A stretch of DNA of 64,000 nucleotides, from the NCBI RefSeq assembly GCF_027922325.1, contig NZ_BSFL01000001.1:739610-803609 (forward strand), in the 5' to 3' direction. A program made the position numbers and the translations under genes. The notes beneath the pieces were generated by a model, which saw only the letters and a list, made by a program, of their open reading frames with translations, made no database searches and was not told the DNA's origin. This document shows, piece by piece, positions 56,026 through 64,000 of the stretch; the first letter of the stretch is position 1; each line of letters begins with the position of its first letter. The DNA comes from Methylopila turkensis. Its GTDB lineage: Bacteria > Pseudomonadota > Alphaproteobacteria > Rhizobiales > Methylopilaceae.

Positions 56026-56359
56026 TCAGCATGGCCATAAGTAGTTGATTTATCGCGAAATTCTTCTGTTTGGATGGCGATATGCCGACACGGGGGCCGT
56101 CAAAAACCTACGCTGTTGATTTTAAACAGCTTTTTCTACGAAAATTTTCTTGCATGCTTTCGGTATCTATCGAGGTCGATTACCTCTGAGAACCGATTTT
56201 CCAGCGGCTGGAAGCCGCTCCGCAGCCAGCGAAAAGTACCGTCACTCGTCTTATAGCAAGGTTTCGTTCGGTGAGCGAGGTCCGCCAACCGTGCCCCAGA
56301 GTAAGCCTGCGCGAGGGCCTGACGGACCGTTATCACCTCCCTATTAGGCGCCCCTTGAA

Positions 56360-56389
56360 TGTCAGAAAAAGATGTACTATTTTCTGACA
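56360..56389. promoter_or_regulatory. perfect inverted repeat abutting the abiEi start, operator
   Basis: TGTCAGAAAA (56360-56369), ten bases, TTTTCTGACA (56380-56389): a perfect 10-bp dyad ending one base before the ATG. AbiEi antitoxins repress their operon through inverted repeats in the promoter. TACTAT at 56375-56380 inside the spacer could be the -10, and a transcript starting about 7-11 bases on would be leaderless; no ribosome site precedes the ATG. Confidence 0.65.
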
Positions 56390-56390
56390 C

Positions 56391-57020
56391 ATGAAAGCCA
56401 CTGTCACATCAGTTCCGGATCGGATCATGCGACGCGCCCGCGCTGGCGGGCGTGGCGGCGTCTTCACGCCTCGTGACTTCCTGGACGTGGCGGCGCGCGC
56501 AGCGGTAGACCAAGCCCTCTCCCGCTTGGCGAAAACCGGAAAGCTCCGCCGCCTGGCGCGTGGCTTATATGATTTCCCCAAGGTCCATCCCAAGCTCGGC
56601 CCGCTTTCTCCAACTCCCGACGACGTTGCGCAGGCGCTTGCACGCGAGACCGACTCGCAGGTGCAGATCGCTGGCGCGCGCGCGGCCAACGCGCTCGGCC
56701 TCTCGACCCAGGTTCCGGCGAAGAGCACCTATCTGACCGATGGCCCCTCCCGCCGCGTCGTGCTGGGCAAGCGCGTGGTCGATCTGCGTCACGCCTCGCC
56801 CAAGCATCTGATTGCTCCGGGAAGCCCGGCCGGCACCGTCGTCCAGGCTCTTCGTCATGTGGGGCAGGTGCGCGCCGCCGACGTCGCACAAGTCGCAGCG
56901 CGTCGCCTGTCGGCCAGCGACAAGAAGACGCTTGCCTCCACCGCGGTCCAAGCACCCGCCTGGATGAGGCCGACGCTCGTCTTGATCGCCAACGCAGCGT
57001 CGGGCGATCTGGATGGATAA
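56391..57020 (+). CDS. abiEi: AbiEi family antitoxin (DUF6088), type IV toxin-antitoxin
   Basis: A 209-residue protein. The N-terminal winged helix has the AbiEi pattern GGVFTPRDFLDVAARAAVDQAL, SRLAKTGKLRRLARGLYDFP, and the C-terminal part (residues 85-205) is the antitoxin domain (QIAGARAANALGLSTQVPAKS). It neutralises AbiEii without direct binding and represses the operon. It overlaps abiEii by 8 bases. There is no ribosome-binding site, consistent with a leaderless transcript from the operator just upstream. Confidence 0.9.
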   Translation: MKATVTSVPDRIMRRARAGGRGGVFTPRDFLDVAARAAVDQALSRLAKTGKLRRLARGLYDFPKVHPKLGPLSPTPDDVAQALARETDSQVQIAGARAANALGLSTQVPAKSTYLTDGPSRRVVLGKRVVDLRHASPKHLIAPGSPAGTVVQALRHVGQVRAADVAQVAARRLSASDKKTLASTAVQAPAWMRPTLVLIANAASGDLDG

Positions 57021-58050
57021 AGTCGCTCTTCTTCCGGCTACCGACCGGGCGGCTCTTTTTGGCGAGACCGGCGCAGGCCGAGGTATCGCCGACGCGATCA
57101 TCGAAAAGGACTTTTGGGTCTGCTGGACCTTGAAGCGGCTTTTCGACCTGCAAGGAAAGGACGCTGCCACCTTGGTCTTCAAGGGCGGTACGTCCCTTTC
57201 AAAGGCGTTCGGCGCGATCCGCCGCTTCTCCGAAGATATCGATCTATCCTTCGACCGCGCCGACCTCGGCTACGTTGGCGACCGTGATCCCGAGAAGGAC
57301 GGAATCAGCCGGAAGAAGGCGGCCCAACTCATCCAAGACCTGGTGGCCGACGTCGAGGAGCATATCGCCGAGAAGTTGCTTCCGGCGCTTCGCGACGCCA
57401 TCATCGAGCAACTCGGCGAACCGACCGATGGCGCCTGGTCGCTGGAGATCGATGCCGGCGACGCGCAGACCGTGAATTTCCACTATCCGACCGCGCTGCC
57501 CGTCGCCGAATATGAGGGCATGGCCTACATTACGCCACGGGTGAAGCTCGAACTCGGCGCGCGCGGCGATCCCTGGCCGACCGAGGAGAAGGTCATCCGC
57601 TGCTATGCGGCGGAGGACTATCCCGACTTCTTCGAAGATCCCGACGCCGCCGTCACCGTGCTCGCTGCACAGCGGACCTTTTGGGAAAAAGCCACCGCCT
57701 TGCATGCGGAAGCCCATCGCCCTGCTGAATCCGCAACGCCACAATATTTCTCACGACACTATTACGACCTCGCCATGCTTCTAGACACCGACGAGGGCAA
57801 AGCCGCCGCAGGCGATTTCGACCTTCTGGCGACGGTGGCGAAGCACAAGGCGACCTTCTTCCGATCGGGCTGGGCCAGCTACGACACCGCGCGGCCAGGG
57901 ACGCTGCGCCTGATGCCGAGCGAGGCGCGGATGAGGGATCTGCGTGCAGACTATCGTGCGATGGCGCCAATGATGTTCGATGACAGCCCGCCCGCCTTTG
58001 ACGTCATACTTGCAAAAATCGAGAAGCTCCAAGAAACCATCAATAACTAG
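57013..58050 (+). CDS. abiEii: AbiEii family nucleotidyltransferase toxin
   Basis: A 345-residue nucleotidyltransferase toxin. The active-site motif FKGGTSLSK (57-64) and the metal-binding SEDIDLSF (Asp75, Asp77) match the AbiEii/MenT class, which modify tRNA or another target to stop growth during phage infection. Conserved downstream blocks include ITPRVKLELGARGDPWP and RQ-like FFRSGWASYDTARPGTL. It ends in TAG, and the following nuclease frame is in the same reading frame, so read-through would fuse them. Confidence 0.9.
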   Translation: MDKVALLPATDRAALFGETGAGRGIADAIIEKDFWVCWTLKRLFDLQGKDAATLVFKGGTSLSKAFGAIRRFSEDIDLSFDRADLGYVGDRDPEKDGISRKKAAQLIQDLVADVEEHIAEKLLPALRDAIIEQLGEPTDGAWSLEIDAGDAQTVNFHYPTALPVAEYEGMAYITPRVKLELGARGDPWPTEEKVIRCYAAEDYPDFFEDPDAAVTVLAAQRTFWEKATALHAEAHRPAESATPQYFSRHYYDLAMLLDTDEGKAAAGDFDLLATVAKHKATFFRSGWASYDTARPGTLRLMPSEARMRDLRADYRAMAPMMFDDSPPAFDVILAKIEKLQETINN

Positions 58051-58113
58051 CGCAGAGCTACAGGCCGGGAAGGAAAGTTTATTAGCGCGATACGCTCCAT
58101 CGATCTTCGGCTT

Positions 58114-58959
58114 GTGGATGATCTCGTCGACTTCGCACGAGGTCCCGGCTTTGTGCTGGATTTTTCCGATACCAGCTTCGCGGACTTCTTCGCCTCCGAG
58201 CTCAAGGTCAATATCGATGACCCGAAGTACGCAGTGAATGGCGGCTCGAAGGGCAAGCGCCTGCGCTACTTCCTGCAGAGCTGCGACGACGCCACCGCCG
58301 TCCGCACACTTGCGGCGCTCTGGGAGCATCGCTGGGAATATCTTGCACGCACGGGCGGGAAAGATCCCGTCGTCAATGCAGAGAGCCGCTATCAAGGGCT
58401 GATCAGCCGACTCTCTGGCCGCGCCACGCCGCAGGCGTCGGAGCCCAGCGCGAACAAAGGCGCGGTCGACAAGCAGACGATCGCCCAGATCAAGGCAGAC
58501 CTCCTGCAGGTCACGACGCTCGGCCCGCAAGCGCGGGGCTACGCCTTCGAGGGTTTCCTCAAGGGCCTGTTTAACACCTTCGGTCTTGCGGCTCAGGACC
58601 CGTTCCGACTGAAAGGCGAACAGATCGACGGCAGCTTTCTGCTTGGCAGCGAGGTCTATCTTCTCGAAGCCAAGTGGCACGGGCAGCCCATCGGCGTCGC
58701 CGAGCTGCATACGTTCCATGGCAAAATCGAGCAGAAGGCGGCATGGACGCGCGGCCTGTTCGTCAGCAACAGCGGCTTCTCTGAAGACGGTCTGGTGGCC
58801 TTTGGTCGGGGCAAGCGCGTGATCTGCATGGACGGTCTTGATCTCTACGAGATGCTCGACCGGGGAATACCGCTCACCCAGGTACTTGAACGCAAGGTGC
58901 GCAGGGCGGCCGAAACCGGCATGCCCTTCCTTCGCGTTCGCGATCTCTTTCCGAGCTGA
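58114..58959 (+). CDS. PD-(D/E)XK restriction endonuclease-like protein
   Basis: From the GTG at 58114 the protein has 281 residues. The nuclease core is clear: Glu146 (GYAFEGFLKGL), Asp172 (QIDGSF) and Glu185-x-Lys187 (LLEAKWHG), the Mrr/PD-(D/E)XK layout. An N-terminal region (FVLDFSDTSFADFFASEL, YAVNGGSKGKRLRYFL) is conserved in relatives. In-frame sequence encodes a plausible extension (SAIRSIDLRLV) back to an ATT at 58081, which has an AGGA six bases upstream; a rare ATT start is possible. It is sandwiched between AbiE and Hachiman genes, 64 bases after abiEii and 11 before hamA. Confidence 0.8.
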   Translation: MDDLVDFARGPGFVLDFSDTSFADFFASELKVNIDDPKYAVNGGSKGKRLRYFLQSCDDATAVRTLAALWEHRWEYLARTGGKDPVVNAESRYQGLISRLSGRATPQASEPSANKGAVDKQTIAQIKADLLQVTTLGPQARGYAFEGFLKGLFNTFGLAAQDPFRLKGEQIDGSFLLGSEVYLLEAKWHGQPIGVAELHTFHGKIEQKAAWTRGLFVSNSGFSEDGLVAFGRGKRVICMDGLDLYEMLDRGIPLTQVLERKVRRAAETGMPFLRVRDLFPS

Positions 58960-58970
58960 GGGCGAGGCGC

Positions 58971-59750
58971 ATGGTTCAATTCAACGATTGGTGCGACTCC
59001 GCCGACACCGCCGCAGGCAATCATCACGTTCGGGTCATAACGGGCCGGCCTGCCGACTCGGCGACCGGCATACAGGTGACGGCCACGGCCCTGCCGGTCC
59101 ACTACGCCGCCGAGGAACGTATCGCCGGCGCGCTTGCAAGGCTGGGAAAGCCCGCCGCCGCGAAGATGATCACCGATCTTCTCCCTCAGACGCCGCAGAT
59201 CCGTTCGGGCGATCTCGGTGAGATTTACGCAACTGAGTGGATCAATGCACACAGCGGCTATCGCGCGCCCATAAAACGGTTGCGCTGGAAGGATCACCGC
59301 AACATGGCGATGCGCGGCGACGACGTCATCGGTATGATCCTCGATCCCGCGACGCAGCGCCTTCGCTTCCTGAAGACGGAAGCGAAGAGCCGCATCGACC
59401 TCCGTGCCCAGACGTTACAGGAGGCGCGGATCGGCCTCGATAAGGATGGCGGCCTCCCGTCGTCGCATGCGCTGTCCTTTATCTCGGCTCGGTTGATGGA
59501 ACTGGGCACTGATGCGCCGCTTGTCGACGCGATCGACGAAGCGCTCTATCGGCACGGCATCCCGCCCGAGAGCGTCAAACATCTTCTCTTCACCTTCTCC
59601 GGAAACTCTCCGCACGCGCTGCTGACGCAGGCGCTGCAAGCTTACCCTGGTCCAATCGGACAATGGGGTGTCGGTCTGCACGTCGATGGCCATGCCGCCT
59701 TCGTTGGGGCCGTCTACGCTCAGGTCATAGCCGATGCCAACCAGCCCTGA
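58971..59750 (+). CDS. hamA: HamA, DUF1837 nuclease of Hachiman defence
   Basis: A 259-residue DUF1837 protein. Putative PD-(D/E)XK residues are Glu84 (RSGDLGEIYATEWI), Asp117/Asp118 (NMAMRGDDVIGM) and Glu137-x-Lys139 (FLKTEAKSRI). In Hachiman the HamA effector degrades DNA when the HamB helicase senses damaged or phage DNA, killing the infected cell. Here it overlaps hamB by 17 bases, the expected two-gene layout. The call rests on motifs and neighbours, not a search. Confidence 0.85.
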   Translation: MVQFNDWCDSADTAAGNHHVRVITGRPADSATGIQVTATALPVHYAAEERIAGALARLGKPAAAKMITDLLPQTPQIRSGDLGEIYATEWINAHSGYRAPIKRLRWKDHRNMAMRGDDVIGMILDPATQRLRFLKTEAKSRIDLRAQTLQEARIGLDKDGGLPSSHALSFISARLMELGTDAPLVDAIDEALYRHGIPPESVKHLLFTFSGNSPHALLTQALQAYPGPIGQWGVGLHVDGHAAFVGAVYAQVIADANQP

Positions 59751-62700
59751 CGCGATAATAGCCGCCATAACGGAAGCGACGACGACGGGCTTCCGCGGCA
59801 GGCTCATCGCGCGGGGCCAGGCGCGGGCGATGATCTGGCGCGACGGCGTTCTCCCACCTGAAGCGCCCGCCTTCTCGCCCCAACTCAGCTTCGACCTCCA
59901 CAGTTATGCCTATGGCTTGCTTGGGTTAGGGCTACGCCTCCTCGAACTCAATGGCGACCCAAGCCAGGCACGGATCGCGTTCGAACAGGCGGCAACCGCG
60001 CTCGAAGCGGTTATGGCAAAAGGCAATCGTGCCGAGGCGGATCGCGATTTCCATTTCGTCATGGCGGCGGCAAGCTATCATCTCGCGCATCTGTCCGCGC
60101 GGGCCTACTCCCTCCTGGCGGTCGTAGCGGCCGAGGGCAATTTCTCGCCCATCGAACAAGCGCTCGCGCTTTTGATGCGGCGAGACATCACAGAGCTGCG
60201 GGCACGAATTTATGCCTTCCGCCTGGACGGCCGAGGGTCGGACGCCACAATTGCAGCGCTGCTCCAGCAGCGCCTTGCCGAGCCGGCGGCCGACGCGCCG
60301 GAGCGCAACGGGCAGGAATTCCTTTTCGAGGGCCTCGACCTAGCACTGACCGATGCCTTCTTCGGCGCCTTCGCCATCTTCCTGCTGGCACTGGATCGCG
60401 GAGAGCGCGTCCTTGTGGATCGAGCGATCGCGCAGCTTCGCCAAAGCCTCGACATCTGCGCAGAGCTGAACCTTTTGCCGCAGTGGTGGGTGCATCGGGT
60501 CGCCATCCATCTGCTCTCCGATCTCTGGGCGAGCACCTTCCACGAAAAAGTCCCTGTCCTTCCGGCCGGCGGCGCCGCACCTGAATGGCCCGGCCTTCGC
60601 GAGCTCTTCATCGCCGTGCTCGCGCGCCGCCAGCGCGCCGAGATCGATCTGTGGCCTTCGCAGGTCGAGGCTGCGGCGCGCGCCGTCGATCAGACCGACA
60701 ACCTTGTCGTCTCGCTTCCGACCAGCGCCGGTAAGACCCGGGTCGCCGAATTGTCTATCCTAAGATGCTTGGCCGGCCGCCGTCGGGTCATGTTCGTGAC
60801 GCCGCTGCGCGCCCTGTCGGCGCAGACGGAAACCACGCTCCAGCGCACCTTCGGGCCGCTCGGCAAAACCATCTCCGCCCTCTACGGCAGCATCGGCGTG
60901 TCTGGCTTCGATGAGGACGCGATCCGCGAGCGTGACATCGTCGTCGCGACCCCGGAGAAGCTCGATTTCGCCTTGAGGAACGATCCGTCGCTGCTCGACG
61001 ACGTGGGCCTTCTCGTCTTCGACGAGGGCCACATGATTGGACCTGGCGAGCGCGAGGTTCGGTACGAGGTTCAGATTCAGCGCCTGCTGCATCGACAGGA
61101 CGCCGATCAACGCCGCATCGTCTGTCTGTCAGCCATTCTTCCCGATGGGGAGCAGCTCGAGGATTTCTCGGCGTGGCTGCGCCGCGACCAGCTTGGCGGG
61201 CCCATCAAGCACGATTGGCGTCCAACCCGCCTGCGCTTTGGCGAAGTGACCTGGAATTCGCCAACGGCCCGCCTGAATCTCCGCGTCGGTGAGGAAAAGC
61301 CCTTTGTGCCCCGGTTTCTCACGGGCGCGGCGCCGCCTCTATTCGTACCGCCGAAGAAGCTTCGCACGCGGCTCTTCCCGGACAATCAGCCGGAATTGAG
61401 CCTCGCTACCGCCTGGCGGCTCGTCAGCGATGGTCAGACGGTTCTGATTTATTGCCCGGAGCGCCGGAGCGTTGAGCCATTCGCCAAGGTCATCGTCGAC
61501 CTCCACTCGCGCGGGGCGCTGACATCGTTGCTCACCGTCGATCCAGCCACCTTGCGGACCGCGATCGCACTCGGGGAGGAATGGCTGGGCCCGGACAGCG
61601 ATATCCTCAAATGCCTGCGGCTTGGCGTGGCCCTTCACCATGGCGCCTTGCCGACCGCCTATCGCAAGGAGGTCGAGCGTCTCCTGCGTGACGGCGTGCT
61701 CAAGGTCACGATCTCATCACCAACCCTGGCCCAGGGCCTGAACCTGTCGGCGACCGCAGTCGTCATGCATTCGCTTTATCGGCATGGCGAGAAAATCAAG
61801 GTGTCGGAGTTCAAGAACGTCATCGGCCGCGCCGGCCGCGCCTATATCGATGTCGAAGGCCTTGTCCTCTATCCCATTTTTGAGGACACAAAGAATAAGA
61901 AGCACGACGAGTGGGTGGGCCTGATCGAGGATCTCGGCGCCCGCGAAATGGAGAGCGGGCTCGTCCAGCTCATCTTCTCGCTGCTCACACGGATGCACAG
62001 ACGACTTGGCGGCAACCTCGACCAGCTCATCGACTATGTCGTCAACAATGCGGCAGCATGGACCTTCCCGGAAGTCGCTGGCGAAAAGGCAGACAAGCGT
62101 GAGCGAGCGCTGAACGAGTGGGAGCGCCATATGGCGACGCTCGACACCGCCATTCTCAGCCTTATCGGCGAGGCCGACGTGCCTGATGATCAGATCGAGG
62201 CCGCGCTCGATACGATCCTTCAGTCTTCGCTCTGGCAGCGGCGCTTGCTGCGCGTGGACGACGCATCGCGCGCCGCCTACCGCGCCACGCTCCTCACGCG
62301 AAGCCGGTACGTCTGGGCAAATTCCACGGCCGCAACGCGGCGCGGCTACTTCCTGGCCGGTCTCGGTCTCGAAGCCGGGCACGCTCTCGACGCCATCGCG
62401 CCCGAGGCCAACTTGCTTCTCATCCAGGCGAACGCAGCCTTGATGCTGTCCGACCATGAAGCCGCGATCGCGGCCATCACCGGGATTGCGGAACGGGTCT
62501 TCGCCTTCTACCCATTTGAACCCGATCCATTCCCTGCCAACTGGCGTGACATTTTGCGCTGCTGGCTGCTCGGCCAACGCCTCGCCGGGGCGGTCGGCGG
62601 CCAGGAAGCCGAGACGTTGCAATTTATCGAGGGCGGTTTGGTCTATCGCCTGCCTTGGGCCATGGAGGCGTTGCGAGTCCGTGCTGCCGCCAACGGCGAT

Positions 62701-63252
62701 GTCGTTGGTGTGTTCGGCCTGGCGCTGGCGGATCATGAACTCGGCCTCGCCGTTCCGGCCGTCGAAACGGGGACGATGAACCGCTCCGCTTCCATCCTGA
62801 TACAGGCCGGCTTCAACTCGCGGCTTGCGGCCATCAAGGTCGTTGCCGACACCGGCGCCACATTTACGACCGGCGCGGAATTGCGCGCTTGGCTTCGCTC
62901 GCCTGGCGTCGCGGCATGGTCGGCCCAACCAGAGTGGCCCACCTCCGCGACCCGCAGCATGTGGCTCGAATTCATCCAGGAATTCGCGCCGTCCGACAAC
63001 CGGACCTGGGCGCGGCGAGACTATCTTGGGAACGTGGAGTGGTTCGCCGCCCCCGCACCACCGGGAACGCCTGTTAGCCTCTATCATCGAAATGGGCAGC
63101 CGCTGGTGCTGGCGCCCGATGGGCATCCGATCGGCCTGCTGCAGCACCCGCTCAATCCAAATAGGCGCGGCCTTGTGCGAGCGAATGTTGCTCAGAATAT
63201 CGCTCAGCTCGATCTGAGCTATCTCGGTCCTGACGACTTGTGGGGGGCCTAG
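59734..63252 (+). CDS. hamB: HamB, Hachiman DEAD/DEAH helicase
   Basis: A 1172-residue superfamily 2 helicase of the Ski2-like type. Motifs: Walker A TSAGKT (330-335), RVMFVTPLRALSAQ, DEGH (430-433), SSPTLAQGLNLSATAVVM and the arginine finger IGRAGR (697-702). The N-terminal 300 residues and C-terminal 400 are helical and unassigned, as in HamB. It translocates on DNA and controls HamA. The ATG lies inside the hamA end, giving tight coupling. Confidence 0.88.
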   Translation: MPTSPDAIIAAITEATTTGFRGRLIARGQARAMIWRDGVLPPEAPAFSPQLSFDLHSYAYGLLGLGLRLLELNGDPSQARIAFEQAATALEAVMAKGNRAEADRDFHFVMAAASYHLAHLSARAYSLLAVVAAEGNFSPIEQALALLMRRDITELRARIYAFRLDGRGSDATIAALLQQRLAEPAADAPERNGQEFLFEGLDLALTDAFFGAFAIFLLALDRGERVLVDRAIAQLRQSLDICAELNLLPQWWVHRVAIHLLSDLWASTFHEKVPVLPAGGAAPEWPGLRELFIAVLARRQRAEIDLWPSQVEAAARAVDQTDNLVVSLPTSAGKTRVAELSILRCLAGRRRVMFVTPLRALSAQTETTLQRTFGPLGKTISALYGSIGVSGFDEDAIRERDIVVATPEKLDFALRNDPSLLDDVGLLVFDEGHMIGPGEREVRYEVQIQRLLHRQDADQRRIVCLSAILPDGEQLEDFSAWLRRDQLGGPIKHDWRPTRLRFGEVTWNSPTARLNLRVGEEKPFVPRFLTGAAPPLFVPPKKLRTRLFPDNQPELSLATAWRLVSDGQTVLIYCPERRSVEPFAKVIVDLHSRGALTSLLTVDPATLRTAIALGEEWLGPDSDILKCLRLGVALHHGALPTAYRKEVERLLRDGVLKVTISSPTLAQGLNLSATAVVMHSLYRHGEKIKVSEFKNVIGRAGRAYIDVEGLVLYPIFEDTKNKKHDEWVGLIEDLGAREMESGLVQLIFSLLTRMHRRLGGNLDQLIDYVVNNAAAWTFPEVAGEKADKRERALNEWERHMATLDTAILSLIGEADVPDDQIEAALDTILQSSLWQRRLLRVDDASRAAYRATLLTRSRYVWANSTAATRRGYFLAGLGLEAGHALDAIAPEANLLLIQANAALMLSDHEAAIAAITGIAERVFAFYPFEPDPFPANWRDILRCWLLGQRLAGAVGGQEAETLQFIEGGLVYRLPWAMEALRVRAAANGDVVGVFGLALADHELGLAVPAVETGTMNRSASILIQAGFNSRLAAIKVVADTGATFTTGAELRAWLRSPGVAAWSAQPEWPTSATRSMWLEFIQEFAPSDNRTWARRDYLGNVEWFAAPAPPGTPVSLYHRNGQPLVLAPDGHPIGLLQHPLNPNRRGLVRANVAQNIAQLDLSYLGPDDLWGA

Positions 63253-63335
63253 AACGCAGAGGACCAAACCGCCCATATCGGCTCATGCGGAAGACTGTAA
63301 ACAACAAGATCAGCGCGCATGGCTTCGGACGAGTA

Positions 63336-63366
63336 AACGGGGCGCGGACATTGCCCGCGCCCCGTT
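63336..63366. terminator. bidirectional terminator of the defence operon
   Basis: AACGGGGCGCGG (63336-63347) pairs perfectly (12 bp) with CCGCGCCCCGTT (63355-63366) around a 7-base loop. It lies between the convergent hamB and DUF1508 genes and probably ends the long defence transcript. Confidence 0.7.
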
Positions 63367-63370
63367 CCTG

Positions 63371-63547
63371 TTACGCGCGGCGGACCGGCGCCGCCGACGA
63401 CCCCTTGTTGATCTCGATCGAGCGATCACAATCGCCTTCGGCGACATATGCCTCGCTCGACATCGAGATGATGCGGCCGTTGGAAGCGACCAGGCGCCAG
63501 CGCCAGCCGTCGGTGCGATACTTTCGTAGTACATTTGTAGTCCTCAT
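63371..63547 (-). CDS. small DUF1508 (YegP-like) protein
   Basis: A 58-residue protein, MRTTNVLRKYRTDGW at its start. The core WRLVASNGRIISMSSEAYVAEGDC matches the single DUF1508 repeat of YegP-like proteins, whose function is unknown. It lies on the opposite strand to the defence genes. Upstream in-frame codons to 63802 are an unlikely extension. Confidence 0.75.
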   Translation of the reverse strand: MRTTNVLRKYRTDGWRWRLVASNGRIISMSSEAYVAEGDCDRSIEINKGSSAAPVRRA

Positions 63548-63786
63548 GGTTCGCGCGACTTGACCAAGTACGAAGCACGACGCACATAAGGAGTTCGACC
63601 ACCCATGCGTCTGCGGCCCCAAAGCCGCGGCTGGGGACCAGCGGGCTCGGCGCGTCAACGCCGGGCCCGTTTTCGTTTGCACAGCATGAAGCGACTGCAG
63701 CCAGATTGCAATAAGCTTTTTCTGTATGAGAAGTCCTCTTACTGGATTTCGCTTGATTTTTTGCTGTGGCGGCGTAAGGTGCCGCC
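63548..63786. other. intergenic region before the S-subunit-like gene
   Basis: 239 bases between divergent genes, A/T-rich (for instance TTGCAATAAGCTTTTTCTG at 63706-63724), so it probably holds two promoters. No gene was recognised. Confidence 0.4.
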
Positions 63787-64000
63787 ATGGTCGCTCTCTC
63801 AAAGTTCGCGTTGATCGCTACTGGTGTTGCCCCGGACAAGTTGCGGGACGACCCCGTCCGTTTCGTGCAGATTCGTGATCTCACAGGCGCTCGCAAAGAC
63901 CTCACGGTTGGGGAGCGGCCGCTCGTCGCCCGTGCGCTGCCCATTCAAGCAGGCGACATCTTGGTGGCCGCACGTGGCGAGCGAACGCTTGCCGCCGAGG
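63787..64000 (+). CDS. type I restriction S-subunit-like protein, N-terminal fragment
   Basis: The frame starts at 63787 and runs off the window after 71 codons. The sequence FVQIRDLTGARKDLTV and LPIQAGDILVAARGE resembles the target-recognition half of HsdS or BREX/other S-like specificity proteins. The rest of the system, including any methylase, is beyond the right edge. It is probably part of the same island, and could equally be a stand-alone S-like protein. Confidence 0.6.
   Translation, partial: MVALSKFALIATGVAPDKLRDDPVRFVQIRDLTGARKDLTVGERPLVARALPIQAGDILVAARGERTLAAE

Larger units (their letters stand above)
55837..56390. other. intergenic region at the junction of chromosome and island
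   Basis: A 554-base stretch that becomes noticeably A/T-rich after about 55960. It contains the guaA 3'-end copy (56008-56025) and the AbiE operator (56360-56389). The minus-strand frame at 56136-56390 (84 codons) shows no family resemblance and irregular codon use and is not called. No integrase was found. Confidence 0.6.

Noticed and set aside
55850..56044. 64-codon plus-strand frame overlapping the guaA-end copy
   Set aside because: No homology seen; the interesting signal is on the minus strand and is not a gene.
56136..56390. 84-codon minus-strand frame divergent from abiEi
   Set aside because: No recognisable family and codon use unlike chromosomal or island genes; its start overlaps the operator. 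It remains possible as a short divergent gene, but there is no positive evidence.
63240..63563. Plus-strand frame after hamB
   Set aside because: Crosses the strong terminator hairpin and is antisense to the DUF1508 gene.

Overview
The window is a stretch of a very G+C-rich alphaproteobacterial chromosome. Codons end almost always in G or C, there is an EcfG-type general stress promoter logic around the Ku/LigD genes, a TTAA-N7-TTAA CtrA-type box, and protein families typical of Hyphomicrobiales (Rhizobiales). The genus cannot be fixed from the sequence alone. No rRNA, tRNA, CRISPR array or insertion sequence was recognised.

Layout, left to right. Positions 1-7.9 kb: small-molecule hydrolases and transport (flavin reductase end, amidase, isochorismatase-like hydrolase, XapX protein, Tat-type amidohydrolase, MFS exporter with a monooxygenase-like tail, alginate-export-type outer membrane barrel). 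7.9-11.1 kb: a LysR regulator divergent from an MhqO/MhqD-like quinone or thiol-stress pair plus an AraC regulator. 11.3-13.6 kb: an FdhF/YdeP molybdopterin oxidoreductase. 13.7-19 kb: a stress block with an SDR and a full NHEJ set (Ku, LigD, second Ku), with EcfG-like promoters at three of the transcription starts. 19-25.8 kb: small enzymes, a GSCFA/SGNH pair, a ZntB-type transporter, an FAH hydrolase and a CoxG-like protein. 26-31.4 kb: an amino-alcohol (ethanolamine-like) catabolic cluster made of an APC permease, aldehyde dehydrogenase, iron alcohol dehydrogenase and class I amidotransferase. 31.4-33.1 kb: an ABC-2 exporter. 33.5-36.1 kb: a second FdhF/YdeP enzyme with a small winged-helix protein. 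36.9-42.4 kb: a SsuABC/TauABC-like importer with a tandem two-domain nitrilase and a LysR regulator. 42.4-54 kb: heme oxygenase, IlvD, truncated hemoglobin divergent from NsrR with a clear NsrR box, an HPP-CBS protein, a PepSY/two-component cluster, a kinase-like protein, a GATase/homoserine dehydrogenase-like pair and a VOC protein. 54.1-55.8 kb: a LysR gene overlapping the C-terminal two thirds of an ECF-like sigma factor.

The most interesting part is 56.0 kb to the right edge. An 18-bp copy of the 3' end of guaA (encoding T-I-E-W-E-stop, minus strand) lies at 56008-56025, where typical chromosomal codon use ends. The guaA 3' end is a known attachment site for integrative elements, so this looks like one end of a genomic island. 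Just inside is a tight co-directional array: AbiEi, AbiEii, a PD-(D/E)XK restriction-like nuclease, HamA (DUF1837) and HamB (large SF2 helicase), that is a type IV toxin-antitoxin pair plus a nuclease plus a Hachiman system. It seems to be transcribed from one promoter with a perfect 10-bp inverted repeat abutting the first start codon. It is followed by a small DUF1508 (YegP-like) gene and the start of a type I restriction S-subunit-like gene that runs off the window.
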